Below are positions 8,027 to 14,798 of a stretch of DNA of 15,191 nucleotides, piece by piece. Every line of letters begins with the position of its first letter. Position 1 is the stretch's first letter. Made by a program: the position numbers and the translations under genes. Location of the stretch: assembly GCA_947305045.1 (NCBI GenBank), contig CAMZCW010000035.1, positions 1 through 15,191 of the forward strand, read 5' to 3'. The stretch is from an uncultured Bacteroidales bacterium. Lineage in GTDB: Bacteria; Bacteroidota; Bacteroidia; Bacteroidales; UBA932. The notes beneath the pieces were generated by a model. It was not told the DNA's origin, searched no databases, and was given only the letters and a program-made list of their open reading frames with translations.

Positions 8027-8779
8027 AAATTCTTTTATACCTTGTCGCTGTTGTTTTTCTTTCCTATAAAAAATATCTCCGTGCCACATTAGTCCGCCCT
8101 TCATTACCTGAATATATTCTCCCAAAATCCAAGCCTGTTCGAAAAAGGAGTCACTTAAACATGGTATATTAATATCGATAGTGTTCCATCGCTCTTCACC
8201 TTTTGCTATCAACAAGAAAGGAAAGGAAAATTCAGGAGGAAGTAATACTGGCTCGTTTGAACCTTCAAATATAGCACTATTCAAGGGCCTCCACAATGGT
8301 TTAATACAGATGAATACCGAATCGCAACTAACATAATTACTATTACTCTTCGAATACCTAAAGGACTTATTGAAACGTTTTCCCGCCGTGTTATAATCGT
8401 ATAATTGTACCTCTACCGGCATTTCACGAACGGGTAACGAAAGACGAATAATAATACTGTCTCGACTCAGCCCAGAATCAAAGCTCTTTTGAGAATAACA
8501 TGATTCAAGTACTCGTTCGTATGGTGACGTGCTATCGATACGAATAAAACCTTTCTCAACGAGCGCCCAAGTGCACACGGCAAGAGTATCAGTTATTCTG
8601 TCTGAAAAACACTGCTTGTTATCATGGGAAAGGATGACCATTTTAGAACTATTTAATACTAACGTCGTTCCCAGACTATTCGTATATAGTCCAATTAATT
8701 CTTCTTTCTGTGCCGAACTATTTAAGTTCGACACAGAAAGAAGACAATATATACCCAAAAATAAAGATTTATAACTCAT
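7961..8779 (-). CDS. Exported protein coupled to the RHS toxin, candidate immunity protein with chimeric C-terminus
   Basis: This 272-residue protein opens with a signal peptide (MSYKSLFLGIYCLLSVSN..., likely cleavage after SSA, before QKEEL) and a beta-rich N-terminal region beginning ELIGLYTNSLGTTLVLNSSK. I recall similar exported proteins in Bacteroidales but no assigned function. Its ATG (8779-8777) overlaps the TGA of the RHS gene (8778-8776) as ATGA, a sign of translational coupling. Position after an RHS metallopeptidase tip makes it a candidate immunity protein, and export would fit a target outside the cytoplasm; both are inference. The last 24 or so codons (after about KEKQQRQGI) read out of frame through duplicated RHS core DNA, so the natural C-terminus was probably cut off by recombination. 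The gene is AT-rich and contains the inverted repeat 8700-8744 in codons 12-27. Confidence 0.75.
   Translation of the reverse strand: MSYKSLFLGIYCLLSVSNLNSSAQKEELIGLYTNSLGTTLVLNSSKMVILSHDNKQCFSDRITDTLAVCTWALVEKGFIRIDSTSPYERVLESCYSQKSFDSGLSRDSIIIRLSLPVREMPVEVQLYDYNTAGKRFNKSFRYSKSNSNYVSCDSVFICIKPLWRPLNSAIFEGSNEPVLLPPEFSFPFLLIAKGEERWNTIDINIPCLSDSFFEQAWILGEYIQVMKGGLMWHGDIFYRKEKQQRQGIKEFGLRRTALQPGPPSLDLPGPDE
8700..8744. repeat. 20-bp near-perfect inverted repeat with 5-nt loop
   Basis: The left arm 8700-8719 (TCTTCTTTCTGTGCCGAACT) pairs with the right arm 8725-8744 (AGTTCGACACAGAAAGAAGA) at 19 of 20 positions, the one mismatch being 8713/8731. The loop is ATTTA (8720-8724). It lies wholly inside coding sequence, in the signal-peptide codons 12-27 of the exported protein, starting 33 nt after its start codon. 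No T-tract follows on either strand, so it does not look like an intrinsic terminator. Confidence 0.9.
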
Positions 8780-11700
8780 TTTCTATACAAAGATATTTTT
8801 TTGAGATGTTCTAAGAGTCTCCTAATAGCAGGGTAAACGGATTCACCATTGTCATCCACGAGAGATCCAACAGACTCTATGTTAATATCTTTTAGTGTTT
8901 CCGCTCCACTTATCGGAACCACTCCGTCCATTGAAAATTGAATTTGGTAAGCTTCTATTTCCTGCAAAGCGATTGCTTCATATAATTGGAGTCCTACCCT
9001 ATTACCATTTCCATGATTAAGGGCGGCATTTTTAAGAAATCCGCCGTCACTGAACTCTAGCCCACCAGCTGTAAGAGATTGTGCCACATGATGGATTTCA
9101 TGTAAAGAAATGCCATCAGAATACGTGTCAATCAGAATAATCCCGCCAGCCCCTCTTCTAACGTAGTTTTTCTCACCCCAGTTATATGTTAAAGCATAAT
9201 AATGCTCCGTATCATTTTCAAGCAACTCGATGTCAGAAAGTGATTGATAAAGGTATGCTATCTGCTCATTTCGATCATTATTCATATTACTTTCTTTTCC
9301 CAAATATTCAATTCGGGCAGTTGTCTGCGCTTTAAGATATTCTATCAATGACGGGTTTAGCCATTTTCTTCCATCCGGATCCACCAAATTCACCGGATTG
9401 TTATTGCAGTACACATAGGGGCTGGTTGTGTAGTACTTCTCACTCATAGGGTCCAGGGTGGTCCAGCGGCGGAGGGCGGGGCTGTAATGACGTGCGCCAA
9501 AGTCCGTGTAGGGGACATTGAACTCCACGCTTAGGTCTTCCTTGCCGGTGAAACGGTAGCGGTTGGGTGTCTCAATTGAACCGGGAACGGCTCCTCCAGT
9601 AAACGCCGGAGACGTAAAGTTGCCATACGCCTGGTAACGCCCGGTCTCCAGAACACTGTTGCTTCCGTCGGACACCGCCACAACGCTGCCCAGGTGGTCC
9701 GTCACATGATAACGTACTCCTGTTGGCGTAAGGCGTCCGCCGCCAAACGGTGCGCTCTCCAGCGAGAGGGCGCCATTCGCTTCCTTCCTGTATATCAAAG
9801 AGCCAAGGTACACCAGTCCTACGCCACTGCTGTCTACACGCTCCCGCAGCGTACCGTCTGCAAGATACGTATTTTCCTCCAAAACAACACCATTCCAGTT
9901 ACAAATCTTGCGTATCCGGTCCAGTTCGTTGTAGTGAAGATACAACCAGGCCTTTCCATCATAGGTCATTCGTCCACGGGCATCATAAGTGAAAACAAGG
10001 CTCTCAATTGGCATTCCATTGGGCATTCCTAACAGGTGGTTTTCCATCACGAGTTTATCACCGTCATATATGTTTTGGTAGTACCCTAACATTTGATTTC
10101 CCCGCTCCTCCACTATGTTTCCGCGGTGGTCGTACGTATAGCTCTCTCCCTCCAAACTGCCAATAGGGAGCGGTTCAAGGTTTAGTGCATTACCTGTCTT
10201 CCGTCCCGTTTGGATTAATCTGCCGGCATAATCATAGGCGTAGGCCTCAGCAATGGTGCTGTTATATGGATAGGCCGAGGGGCGGCCACGCGTGTTCCAC
10301 TCTTCATCCTTCTCCACGACAAGTCCTGTATAAGAGCCGTTCACTTGCGCCGAAATGGGAGTATCATATAGTAAAGTCTCCCTATAACGTGGTACTCCGC
10401 CAAGACTGACCGTCTTGGACGCCAGACGTCCCTGCAGAGAATAGCTCAAATCCTCCTTCATTCCCCCGTTTCCTCCCGATAAGGTCCGTGACACCAAGCG
10501 CCCCACGGCATCGTATGAATGCGTTGTGGTATCGCGCACTGACGCGTTCCCATTTGTGCGCAGGATACAGATATCCCCAGCCATGCGGCTTCGGCCATCA
10601 TAGGACAGCTGATGTTCAACCTCGTCATAGTTGGCCCCATGGCTTACACGTTCACGCAACAGCACCGGATTTCCTGAGAAATCATATTCCGTATACGTCC
10701 AAATGCGACTTCCATCGGCATCTACCTCAAGCGTATGAATGGTTCTGTCAAAAGGGTCATAACCCAGGACACGCTGCACATAACCATTCACAACTCCGTC
10801 GCCATTCACGAGGGCATATCGGGAGCTTATCTCCAGTCCGGGCTTGTCAATGATTTCCGAATATGGAACCAGCCCGTCCTGATGAAGAAGTGTACGAAGA
10901 GCCGTAGTGTAGTGGTCGTACAGGTGTTCTTCCATCAAGACCTGGCTCCCGCCAGCGGAGGGCGTCATGTATACTTGCATTGTCCGTCCAAATGCATCAT
11001 GCGTGTAGGTCCAGGTGCCGCCTGTATTTACTCGCAGCACCATCCGATCTTCTGCATCGTAGGCGTACCCTTCCCGCTCGGAACCAGGGAGGCCTTTACT
11101 GGATAAACGACCGTGCCCGTCATAGCTATATCGCCACATGGAAAGGGTATCGCTTAAGGAAATTCCGCTTCCGCATACGGATCGAAGTCTCCCTTTACGG
11201 TCGTAAATAAATAGTGTCTGTGTCGGAAGTCCACTTTCGGCGATATTCTGTTCATAACCCAATTCCTTGGCCAGGATATGTCCAAAACGATTCCGGACAA
11301 TTGTCACCTTTCGGCCGTCGGCGTCCACCGCGCTTTCCGCTTGAATTTCCGAGGATGGATAGGTTCCCCTTTGCCGGGGTCCCAGCCCGTCTTCCCACAC
11401 ATAAAACGGAAAACTCTTACTCTCATAAAACACGCGGCTCTCATGGCTTCCGGCATATCCCGGGTCCGCCTGACCCGATACCCGCTCACGGTCAGAGATC
11501 TCATAACGCGTTGCCGTATAAGAGGCCGCATGGCCGTTATATTGGGCCGATGTTTCGGCCGCACCACTCTGAAAGGATCCGCCGCTTCCCGTTACTGGAT
11601 AAGGAAGCCACGTCTGAACCTTGTCATGAAGGAGGAAGTCGCTCTCGTATGCTGTCACTACGTCGGAGCCATCGCCTCCTCCTCCTATGGCAATGTCCTG

Positions 11701-12618
11701 TTGCGGAAGCCCCAGGGTGTTCCACCAGTGAACGTCATCATAGTAGGCTCCGGTACTACTAAGGTAGTTGCGCTCGCGAACGCTCAAATGATTGCTGCCG
11801 TCATTTCTTAGGTTATACGTGATATCCATCATTTTTTCATTGGAGTGATTGGATACCCGGGTTAGACGACCGGCCGTATCATACGTGAAACTGTGTTTCT
11901 GGCCTGATGGCTCTGATAAAGAGGTAATTCCGACACCTGGTATATGGGTGTAAAGGCTCACATGGGAGGATGGCATTTGTGTCCTTAGACTGCGTAGCTG
12001 GTTCTGTTGGCTAGTCGTGGGCCCGGCGGGATTTACCAGAAGACTATTGAGGAATGATGTGCCTAAATTGCTTATCACCTGACTCATGCTCGCATTTTCT
12101 ACTACCGCGACAGGGCAGGTGCCGCCATAGCCCCACAGAATAACGGTTTCCGGTTTCCCTCGCTCTTTTAGCGAAGAAACGTTCCCTTTATTATCCCTGC
12201 TAAGAATTTGTTCTTCCCAAGTCAGAATTCCGTCCTGATACTCGTAAGTGGCAGACGGTAGCAGGCGGCTCCCCCCATTTACGTTGAAGAAGGAATATTC
12301 CGTTGATGTCTCCGTGGATGTATCTATCACTAAATGGCCATCAACCATCCCATTTTTTATGTAGGTGCTTTTTATGGGGGCTGTCAACGCATGTTGACTG
12401 GAAAGGGTGTCTACCCAGGCTGGCGCATCGCCAGACCATGTATCCGGATAGGTATATTGCACGATGCGAGTGCCATCTGTTCCAGATAGAGTCCGACTCA
12501 ATATGCGGACGGGGTTAAAAAAGTTTGTTCTCGGCGTATAACCGTAGTTCACATTCGTGACCGTTGTCCCTGTTTGATGGTATTCCGTACGAGTAACGCT
12601 TGTGACCACGGGACTCAC
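8776..12618 (-). CDS. RHS-repeat protein with C-terminal HEIHH metallopeptidase-like toxin tip
   Basis: This 1280-residue YD/RHS-repeat protein forms the shell that carries a polymorphic toxin. YD-type repeats run through the body (YSYDGHGRLSS, YAYDAEDRM, HSYDAVGRLVS, YAYDYAGRLIQ, YTYDHRGNIVE). The core ends with HVTDHLGSVVAV (about 971), NRYRFTGKE (about 1019) and TDFGARHYSPALRRW...NNNPVNLVDPDGR (1038-1084). The unique tip, residues 1085-1280, holds SLHEIHHVAQSL (HExxH: His1173, Glu1174, His1177) and EIEAYQIQF (Glu1220/1222 as a possible third zinc ligand), the zincin pattern. Its GTG start at 12618 lacks a signal peptide; the preceding ORF (12615-12761) supplies one but is out of frame. The visible N-terminus resembles the middle of longer Bacteroidetes RHS proteins, so the gene may be 5'-truncated. 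Its stop overlaps the downstream gene (ATGA). Family is certain; toxin activity is inferred. Confidence 0.92.
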   Translation of the reverse strand: MSPVVTSVTRTEYHQTGTTVTNVNYGYTPRTNFFNPVRILSRTLSGTDGTRIVQYTYPDTWSGDAPAWVDTLSSQHALTAPIKSTYIKNGMVDGHLVIDTSTETSTEYSFFNVNGGSRLLPSATYEYQDGILTWEEQILSRDNKGNVSSLKERGKPETVILWGYGGTCPVAVVENASMSQVISNLGTSFLNSLLVNPAGPTTSQQNQLRSLRTQMPSSHVSLYTHIPGVGITSLSEPSGQKHSFTYDTAGRLTRVSNHSNEKMMDITYNLRNDGSNHLSVRERNYLSSTGAYYDDVHWWNTLGLPQQDIAIGGGGDGSDVVTAYESDFLLHDKVQTWLPYPVTGSGGSFQSGAAETSAQYNGHAASYTATRYEISDRERVSGQADPGYAGSHESRVFYESKSFPFYVWEDGLGPRQRGTYPSSEIQAESAVDADGRKVTIVRNRFGHILAKELGYEQNIAESGLPTQTLFIYDRKGRLRSVCGSGISLSDTLSMWRYSYDGHGRLSSKGLPGSEREGYAYDAEDRMVLRVNTGGTWTYTHDAFGRTMQVYMTPSAGGSQVLMEEHLYDHYTTALRTLLHQDGLVPYSEIIDKPGLEISSRYALVNGDGVVNGYVQRVLGYDPFDRTIHTLEVDADGSRIWTYTEYDFSGNPVLLRERVSHGANYDEVEHQLSYDGRSRMAGDICILRTNGNASVRDTTTHSYDAVGRLVSRTLSGGNGGMKEDLSYSLQGRLASKTVSLGGVPRYRETLLYDTPISAQVNGSYTGLVVEKDEEWNTRGRPSAYPYNSTIAEAYAYDYAGRLIQTGRKTGNALNLEPLPIGSLEGESYTYDHRGNIVEERGNQMLGYYQNIYDGDKLVMENHLLGMPNGMPIESLVFTYDARGRMTYDGKAWLYLHYNELDRIRKICNWNGVVLEENTYLADGTLRERVDSSGVGLVYLGSLIYRKEANGALSLESAPFGGGRLTPTGVRYHVTDHLGSVVAVSDGSNSVLETGRYQAYGNFTSPAFTGGAVPGSIETPNRYRFTGKEDLSVEFNVPYTDFGARHYSPALRRWTTLDPMSEKYYTTSPYVYCNNNPVNLVDPDGRKWLNPSLIEYLKAQTTARIEYLGKESNMNNDRNEQIAYLYQSLSDIELLENDTEHYYALTYNWGEKNYVRRGAGGIILIDTYSDGISLHEIHHVAQSLTAGGLEFSDGGFLKNAALNHGNGNRVGLQLYEAIALQEIEAYQIQFSMDGVVPISGAETLKDINIESVGSLVDDNGESVYPAIRRLLEHLKKISLYRK
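9372..9505. repeat. 134-bp direct repeat, copy 2 (inside the RHS core)
   Basis: This is the partner of 7893-8026, covering the codons for DFGARHYS to VDPD at the end of the RHS core. Homology stops exactly at the core/tip junction. Confidence 0.9.
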
Positions 12619-12761
12619 ATATCCGCTCGCCCATACCGGATAATGATGACGGGATTGTCCCCAGACTGTATGTTGTTGGAGTGGGCCTGGTTTCCAAGGC
12701 TAAGACTTAGACTGACTGTCAGTAAGGTCATTAGAGAGTAAAGAAAAGATTTTTGTCGCAT
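12615..12761 (-). pseudogene. Signal-peptide ORF split from the RHS gene by a frame change
   Basis: ATG at 12761 opens a 48-residue ORF with a clear signal peptide: MRQKSFLYSLMTLLTVSLSL then SLGNQAHS, cleavage probably near QAHS. It ends IIIRYGRADM with TGA at 12617-12615. The RHS frame is open from just after a TAG in the signal-peptide region and reads GQSRHHYPVWASGYVSPVV across the same DNA. One extra G in the GGGG run (minus strand; CCCC at 12659-12662) would join the two into one exported protein. Alternatively, the GTG start of the RHS ORF overlaps this TGA as GTGA and could be used by reinitiation. A genuine frameshift mutation, a sequence error or coupled translation cannot be told apart here. 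Confidence 0.65.
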
Positions 12762-12784
12762 GATTGTTAATGTTTAATTCATCG

Positions 12785-12816
12785 CAAAAATCGGCATTCT
12801 CCTTCAAGGATGCAAG
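12785..12816 (-). promoter_or_regulatory. Candidate promoter of the RHS locus
   Basis: On the minus strand CTTG (12813-12816), 20 bp, then GATTTTTG (12785-12792): each box has one mismatch to the Bacteroidetes consensus. The leader to the ATG at 12761 would be about 20 nt. An RHS promoter is expected here. Confidence 0.4.
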
Positions 12817-12826
12817 AAAAAAAGTG

Positions 12827-12844
12827 TTACATTTTTTGGTGTAA
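12827..12844. repeat. Short inverted repeat TTACA-N8-TGTAA in the divergent regulatory region
   Basis: TTACA (12827-12831) and TGTAA (12840-12844) are separated by 8 nt, between the RHS and regulator genes and just upstream of the candidate RHS -33 box. It could be an operator. The arms are short, so chance is possible. Confidence 0.3.
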
Positions 12845-12954
12845 TTGGCTGCAAATCAAATTGTTGTGAACTTTCTTCTGTTACATAGCCCTTTTTGGGG
12901 GCGAAAAGAGCGGTTCATGGGGGCGAGGATTCCGGCGAGGTGCGAAAACTTTGC

Positions 12955-12985
12955 TTTGGCGGTTTCGTCAAATATGTGTATCTTG
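12955..12985 (+). promoter_or_regulatory. Candidate promoter of the TPR/HTH regulator
   Basis: TTTG (12955-12958), 20 bp, then TATCTTG (12979-12985), a -7 box one T short of consensus. It would give a leader of about 28 nt to the ATG at 13018. Confidence 0.35.
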
Positions 12986-13017
12986 CGGAAAGATTATCGG
13001 AATGCAACTGTTGGCGT

Positions 13018-14778
13018 ATGATTAAACGGTTGGGATTATTTGTTCTCTGCTTCCTGGCTTCGTCTTGCTTTGCGGGGGAGATGGAGAAACGCTTCGACGA
13101 GATTGAAGCAGCCATTTCCACGGAGCCCCGGAAGGCGTACGAAGCACTTTCCTCCCTGGACTCCTATAACTTGAGAACAGCGTCACAACGAGCTCGTTAC
13201 GCGCTCCTGATGTCGCTTGCGTGTGACAAGTCTTACATTGACGTTACAGAGGACTCCCTTGTCCGGATAGCGGTCCGCTATTATCATGGCAGGAGAGACA
13301 TTCGTCACAGGATGCTGTCCTATTACTCTTTGGGGCGAGTTCAGCATAATGCGAACAACAATGCCGACGCCATTGTCTCTTTCCTGCAGGCCAGGGAATG
13401 GGCCGAGGCCCTTGCCGACAACCATTACCTTGGGCTCCTTTGCCGAAACATGGCGGACCTCTACCGCGAGTGCAATGACGACAACATGGCGTTAAGCTGT
13501 TATTTGGAATCAGGCAAGGCTTTTTACAAGGCCGACAGCCCATACTACGCTGTTTATTCTGAGTTGGATGCCGCCCGGACATATATGTCTAAAGGGATGT
13601 GGAGACAGGCCGATTCCCTTCTGGCAAAAGTGGAAGGTTACGCCCGGGGCAGAGATGATGTCCTGTTGGGTTCCGTGCTGGTGGACCAAGCATACAATTT
13701 GTTTTCACAGCGTGCTGAAAATGCGGAGAAGATGGTCGCTTTGTTCAACGAAGCAAGGAGGCTGGGCCATTTGGAGGAGGGGGTATCGTATTTGGGAATG
13801 ATGGCGGTGGCTTTTGACGAACTGAGCCGGAAAGACTCGGTCTCTTATTATCTTTCCCTGGCCAGGCAGAAAATGCGGACGCCGCAGGACTCTATCCATC
13901 TATGCAATACATTGTCTATGATATACACAAATCAAGGGGATTTCAAGCGGGCGAATGAACAGTATCAGAAAGGCGTTGCCATTCATAACCGGTTGGTCTT
14001 TGCCCGGGAGAATCAGCTGCTGGCCAATGCCATCAGTGATTTTAGCCAAAAAGAGGCCGCCGTGAAGGCGCTGCTTGCCCGTAGCAGGATGCGGCTCCTC
14101 ATACTGTCGTCCATCACAATTATCGCTCTTGCTCTTGTCCTGTTCCTGACAATTCTCCTCCGCATGCGCAAGCTCAGGGAAAAGGACAGAATCATACGGG
14201 AAAAGGAGCATATAATTGAAGAAGACATTGCGCAGATTCAGGAAATTGCCGGAGAGCTGGATTCTTCTCTCAGTGCCCGTTCAGAGATGGCGAGAACCAT
14301 CAATGACCTTATGAAGGAGAGGGTAGCTATTGTGAAGATTTGTGCCGATGCGTATGAGGCTGTAATGGAACCACTCAGGACCAATTCCAGGGACCCTTAT
14401 CGGCATTTGGATGAAGATTTTCAGAACAGCAAGGCCCGGAAAACCGCACTATTTTTACAGGCATTGGAGAACTTCAGGAGGGATGAGACGCTATATGTAG
14501 TACTGGAAGAAAACGTGAACCGGTGGCGTAATAATCTCATGGTCAAGCTTCGGGCCGCCTGTGCGGAAGGCTCCATGCAGCGGCCCCGTTTCAAGGAAGA
14601 AGATTTCCGGATACTCCTGCTGGTATATTCCGGAATTCCGGACAGGACCATCGCTTTTCTCATGAATATGTCTTTTTCTGCCGTTCGGACAAGAAAAAGT
14701 CGCGAAAAGGAGCGTCTGCTTCAGGCGGACATCCCGGAGGGATCCTATTTCGTTGAGGAAATGTGCCGGACCCCATAA
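13018..14778 (+). CDS. Membrane-bound TPR/coiled-coil regulator with C-terminal HTH (DUF6377-like)
   Basis: This 586-residue protein is of a kind common in Bacteroidetes and thought to act as a membrane-bound transcription regulator. An N-terminal export signal (MIKRLGLFVLCFLASSC, with a lipobox-like Cys17) leads into about 330 residues of helical TPR-like repeats (YSLGRVQHNANNNADAIVSF, NMADLYRECNDDNMALSCY, MIYTNQGDFKRANEQYQKG), presumably periplasmic. One membrane helix spans about 360-381 (LLILSSITIIALALVLFLTI), followed by a charged coiled coil. The C-terminal segment about 525-570 (FKEEDFRILLLVYSGIPDRTIAFLM... then SAVRTRKSREKERLL) resembles a LuxR-type HTH. The frame is open upstream to 12895, but the signal peptide fixes the start at 13018. 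It diverges from the RHS locus and could regulate it, though nothing beyond position shows this. Ligand and targets are unknown. Confidence 0.85.
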   Translation: MIKRLGLFVLCFLASSCFAGEMEKRFDEIEAAISTEPRKAYEALSSLDSYNLRTASQRARYALLMSLACDKSYIDVTEDSLVRIAVRYYHGRRDIRHRMLSYYSLGRVQHNANNNADAIVSFLQAREWAEALADNHYLGLLCRNMADLYRECNDDNMALSCYLESGKAFYKADSPYYAVYSELDAARTYMSKGMWRQADSLLAKVEGYARGRDDVLLGSVLVDQAYNLFSQRAENAEKMVALFNEARRLGHLEEGVSYLGMMAVAFDELSRKDSVSYYLSLARQKMRTPQDSIHLCNTLSMIYTNQGDFKRANEQYQKGVAIHNRLVFARENQLLANAISDFSQKEAAVKALLARSRMRLLILSSITIIALALVLFLTILLRMRKLREKDRIIREKEHIIEEDIAQIQEIAGELDSSLSARSEMARTINDLMKERVAIVKICADAYEAVMEPLRTNSRDPYRHLDEDFQNSKARKTALFLQALENFRRDETLYVVLEENVNRWRNNLMVKLRAACAEGSMQRPRFKEEDFRILLLVYSGIPDRTIAFLMNMSFSAVRTRKSREKERLLQADIPEGSYFVEEMCRTP

Positions 14779-14793
14779 TTTTCGTTAATTTTG
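14762..14793 (+). promoter_or_regulatory. -7 box of the CPBP gene, 5 nt before its ATG
   Basis: TAATTTTG (14786-14793) matches TAnnTTTG exactly, with a poor TGTG (14762-14765) 20 bp upstream, inside the end of the regulator gene. CGTCT and ATG (14799) follow directly, so the transcript would be nearly leaderless unless the ATG at 14811 is the start. Confidence 0.45.
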
Positions 14794-14798
14794 CGTCT

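Noticed and set aside
8700..8744. Inverted repeat as a rho-independent terminator of the RHS gene
   Set aside because: No T-tract follows the stem on either strand and it lies inside a coding sequence.
7893..9505. Direct repeats as ends of an insertion sequence or transposon
   Set aside because: The repeats are RHS core coding sequence, no transposase lies between them and no target-site duplication is seen.
11278..11811. Plus-strand open frames over the RHS body
   Set aside because: Antisense to YD repeats; no features of their own.
12515..12697. Third minus-strand frame over the start of the RHS gene
   Set aside because: Starts inside the signal-peptide ORF in a frame with no family sequence; a shadow of the two real frames.
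12895..13017. N-terminal extension of the regulator frame
   Set aside because: It would bury the export signal that starts at 13018; the composition is unlike the rest of the protein.
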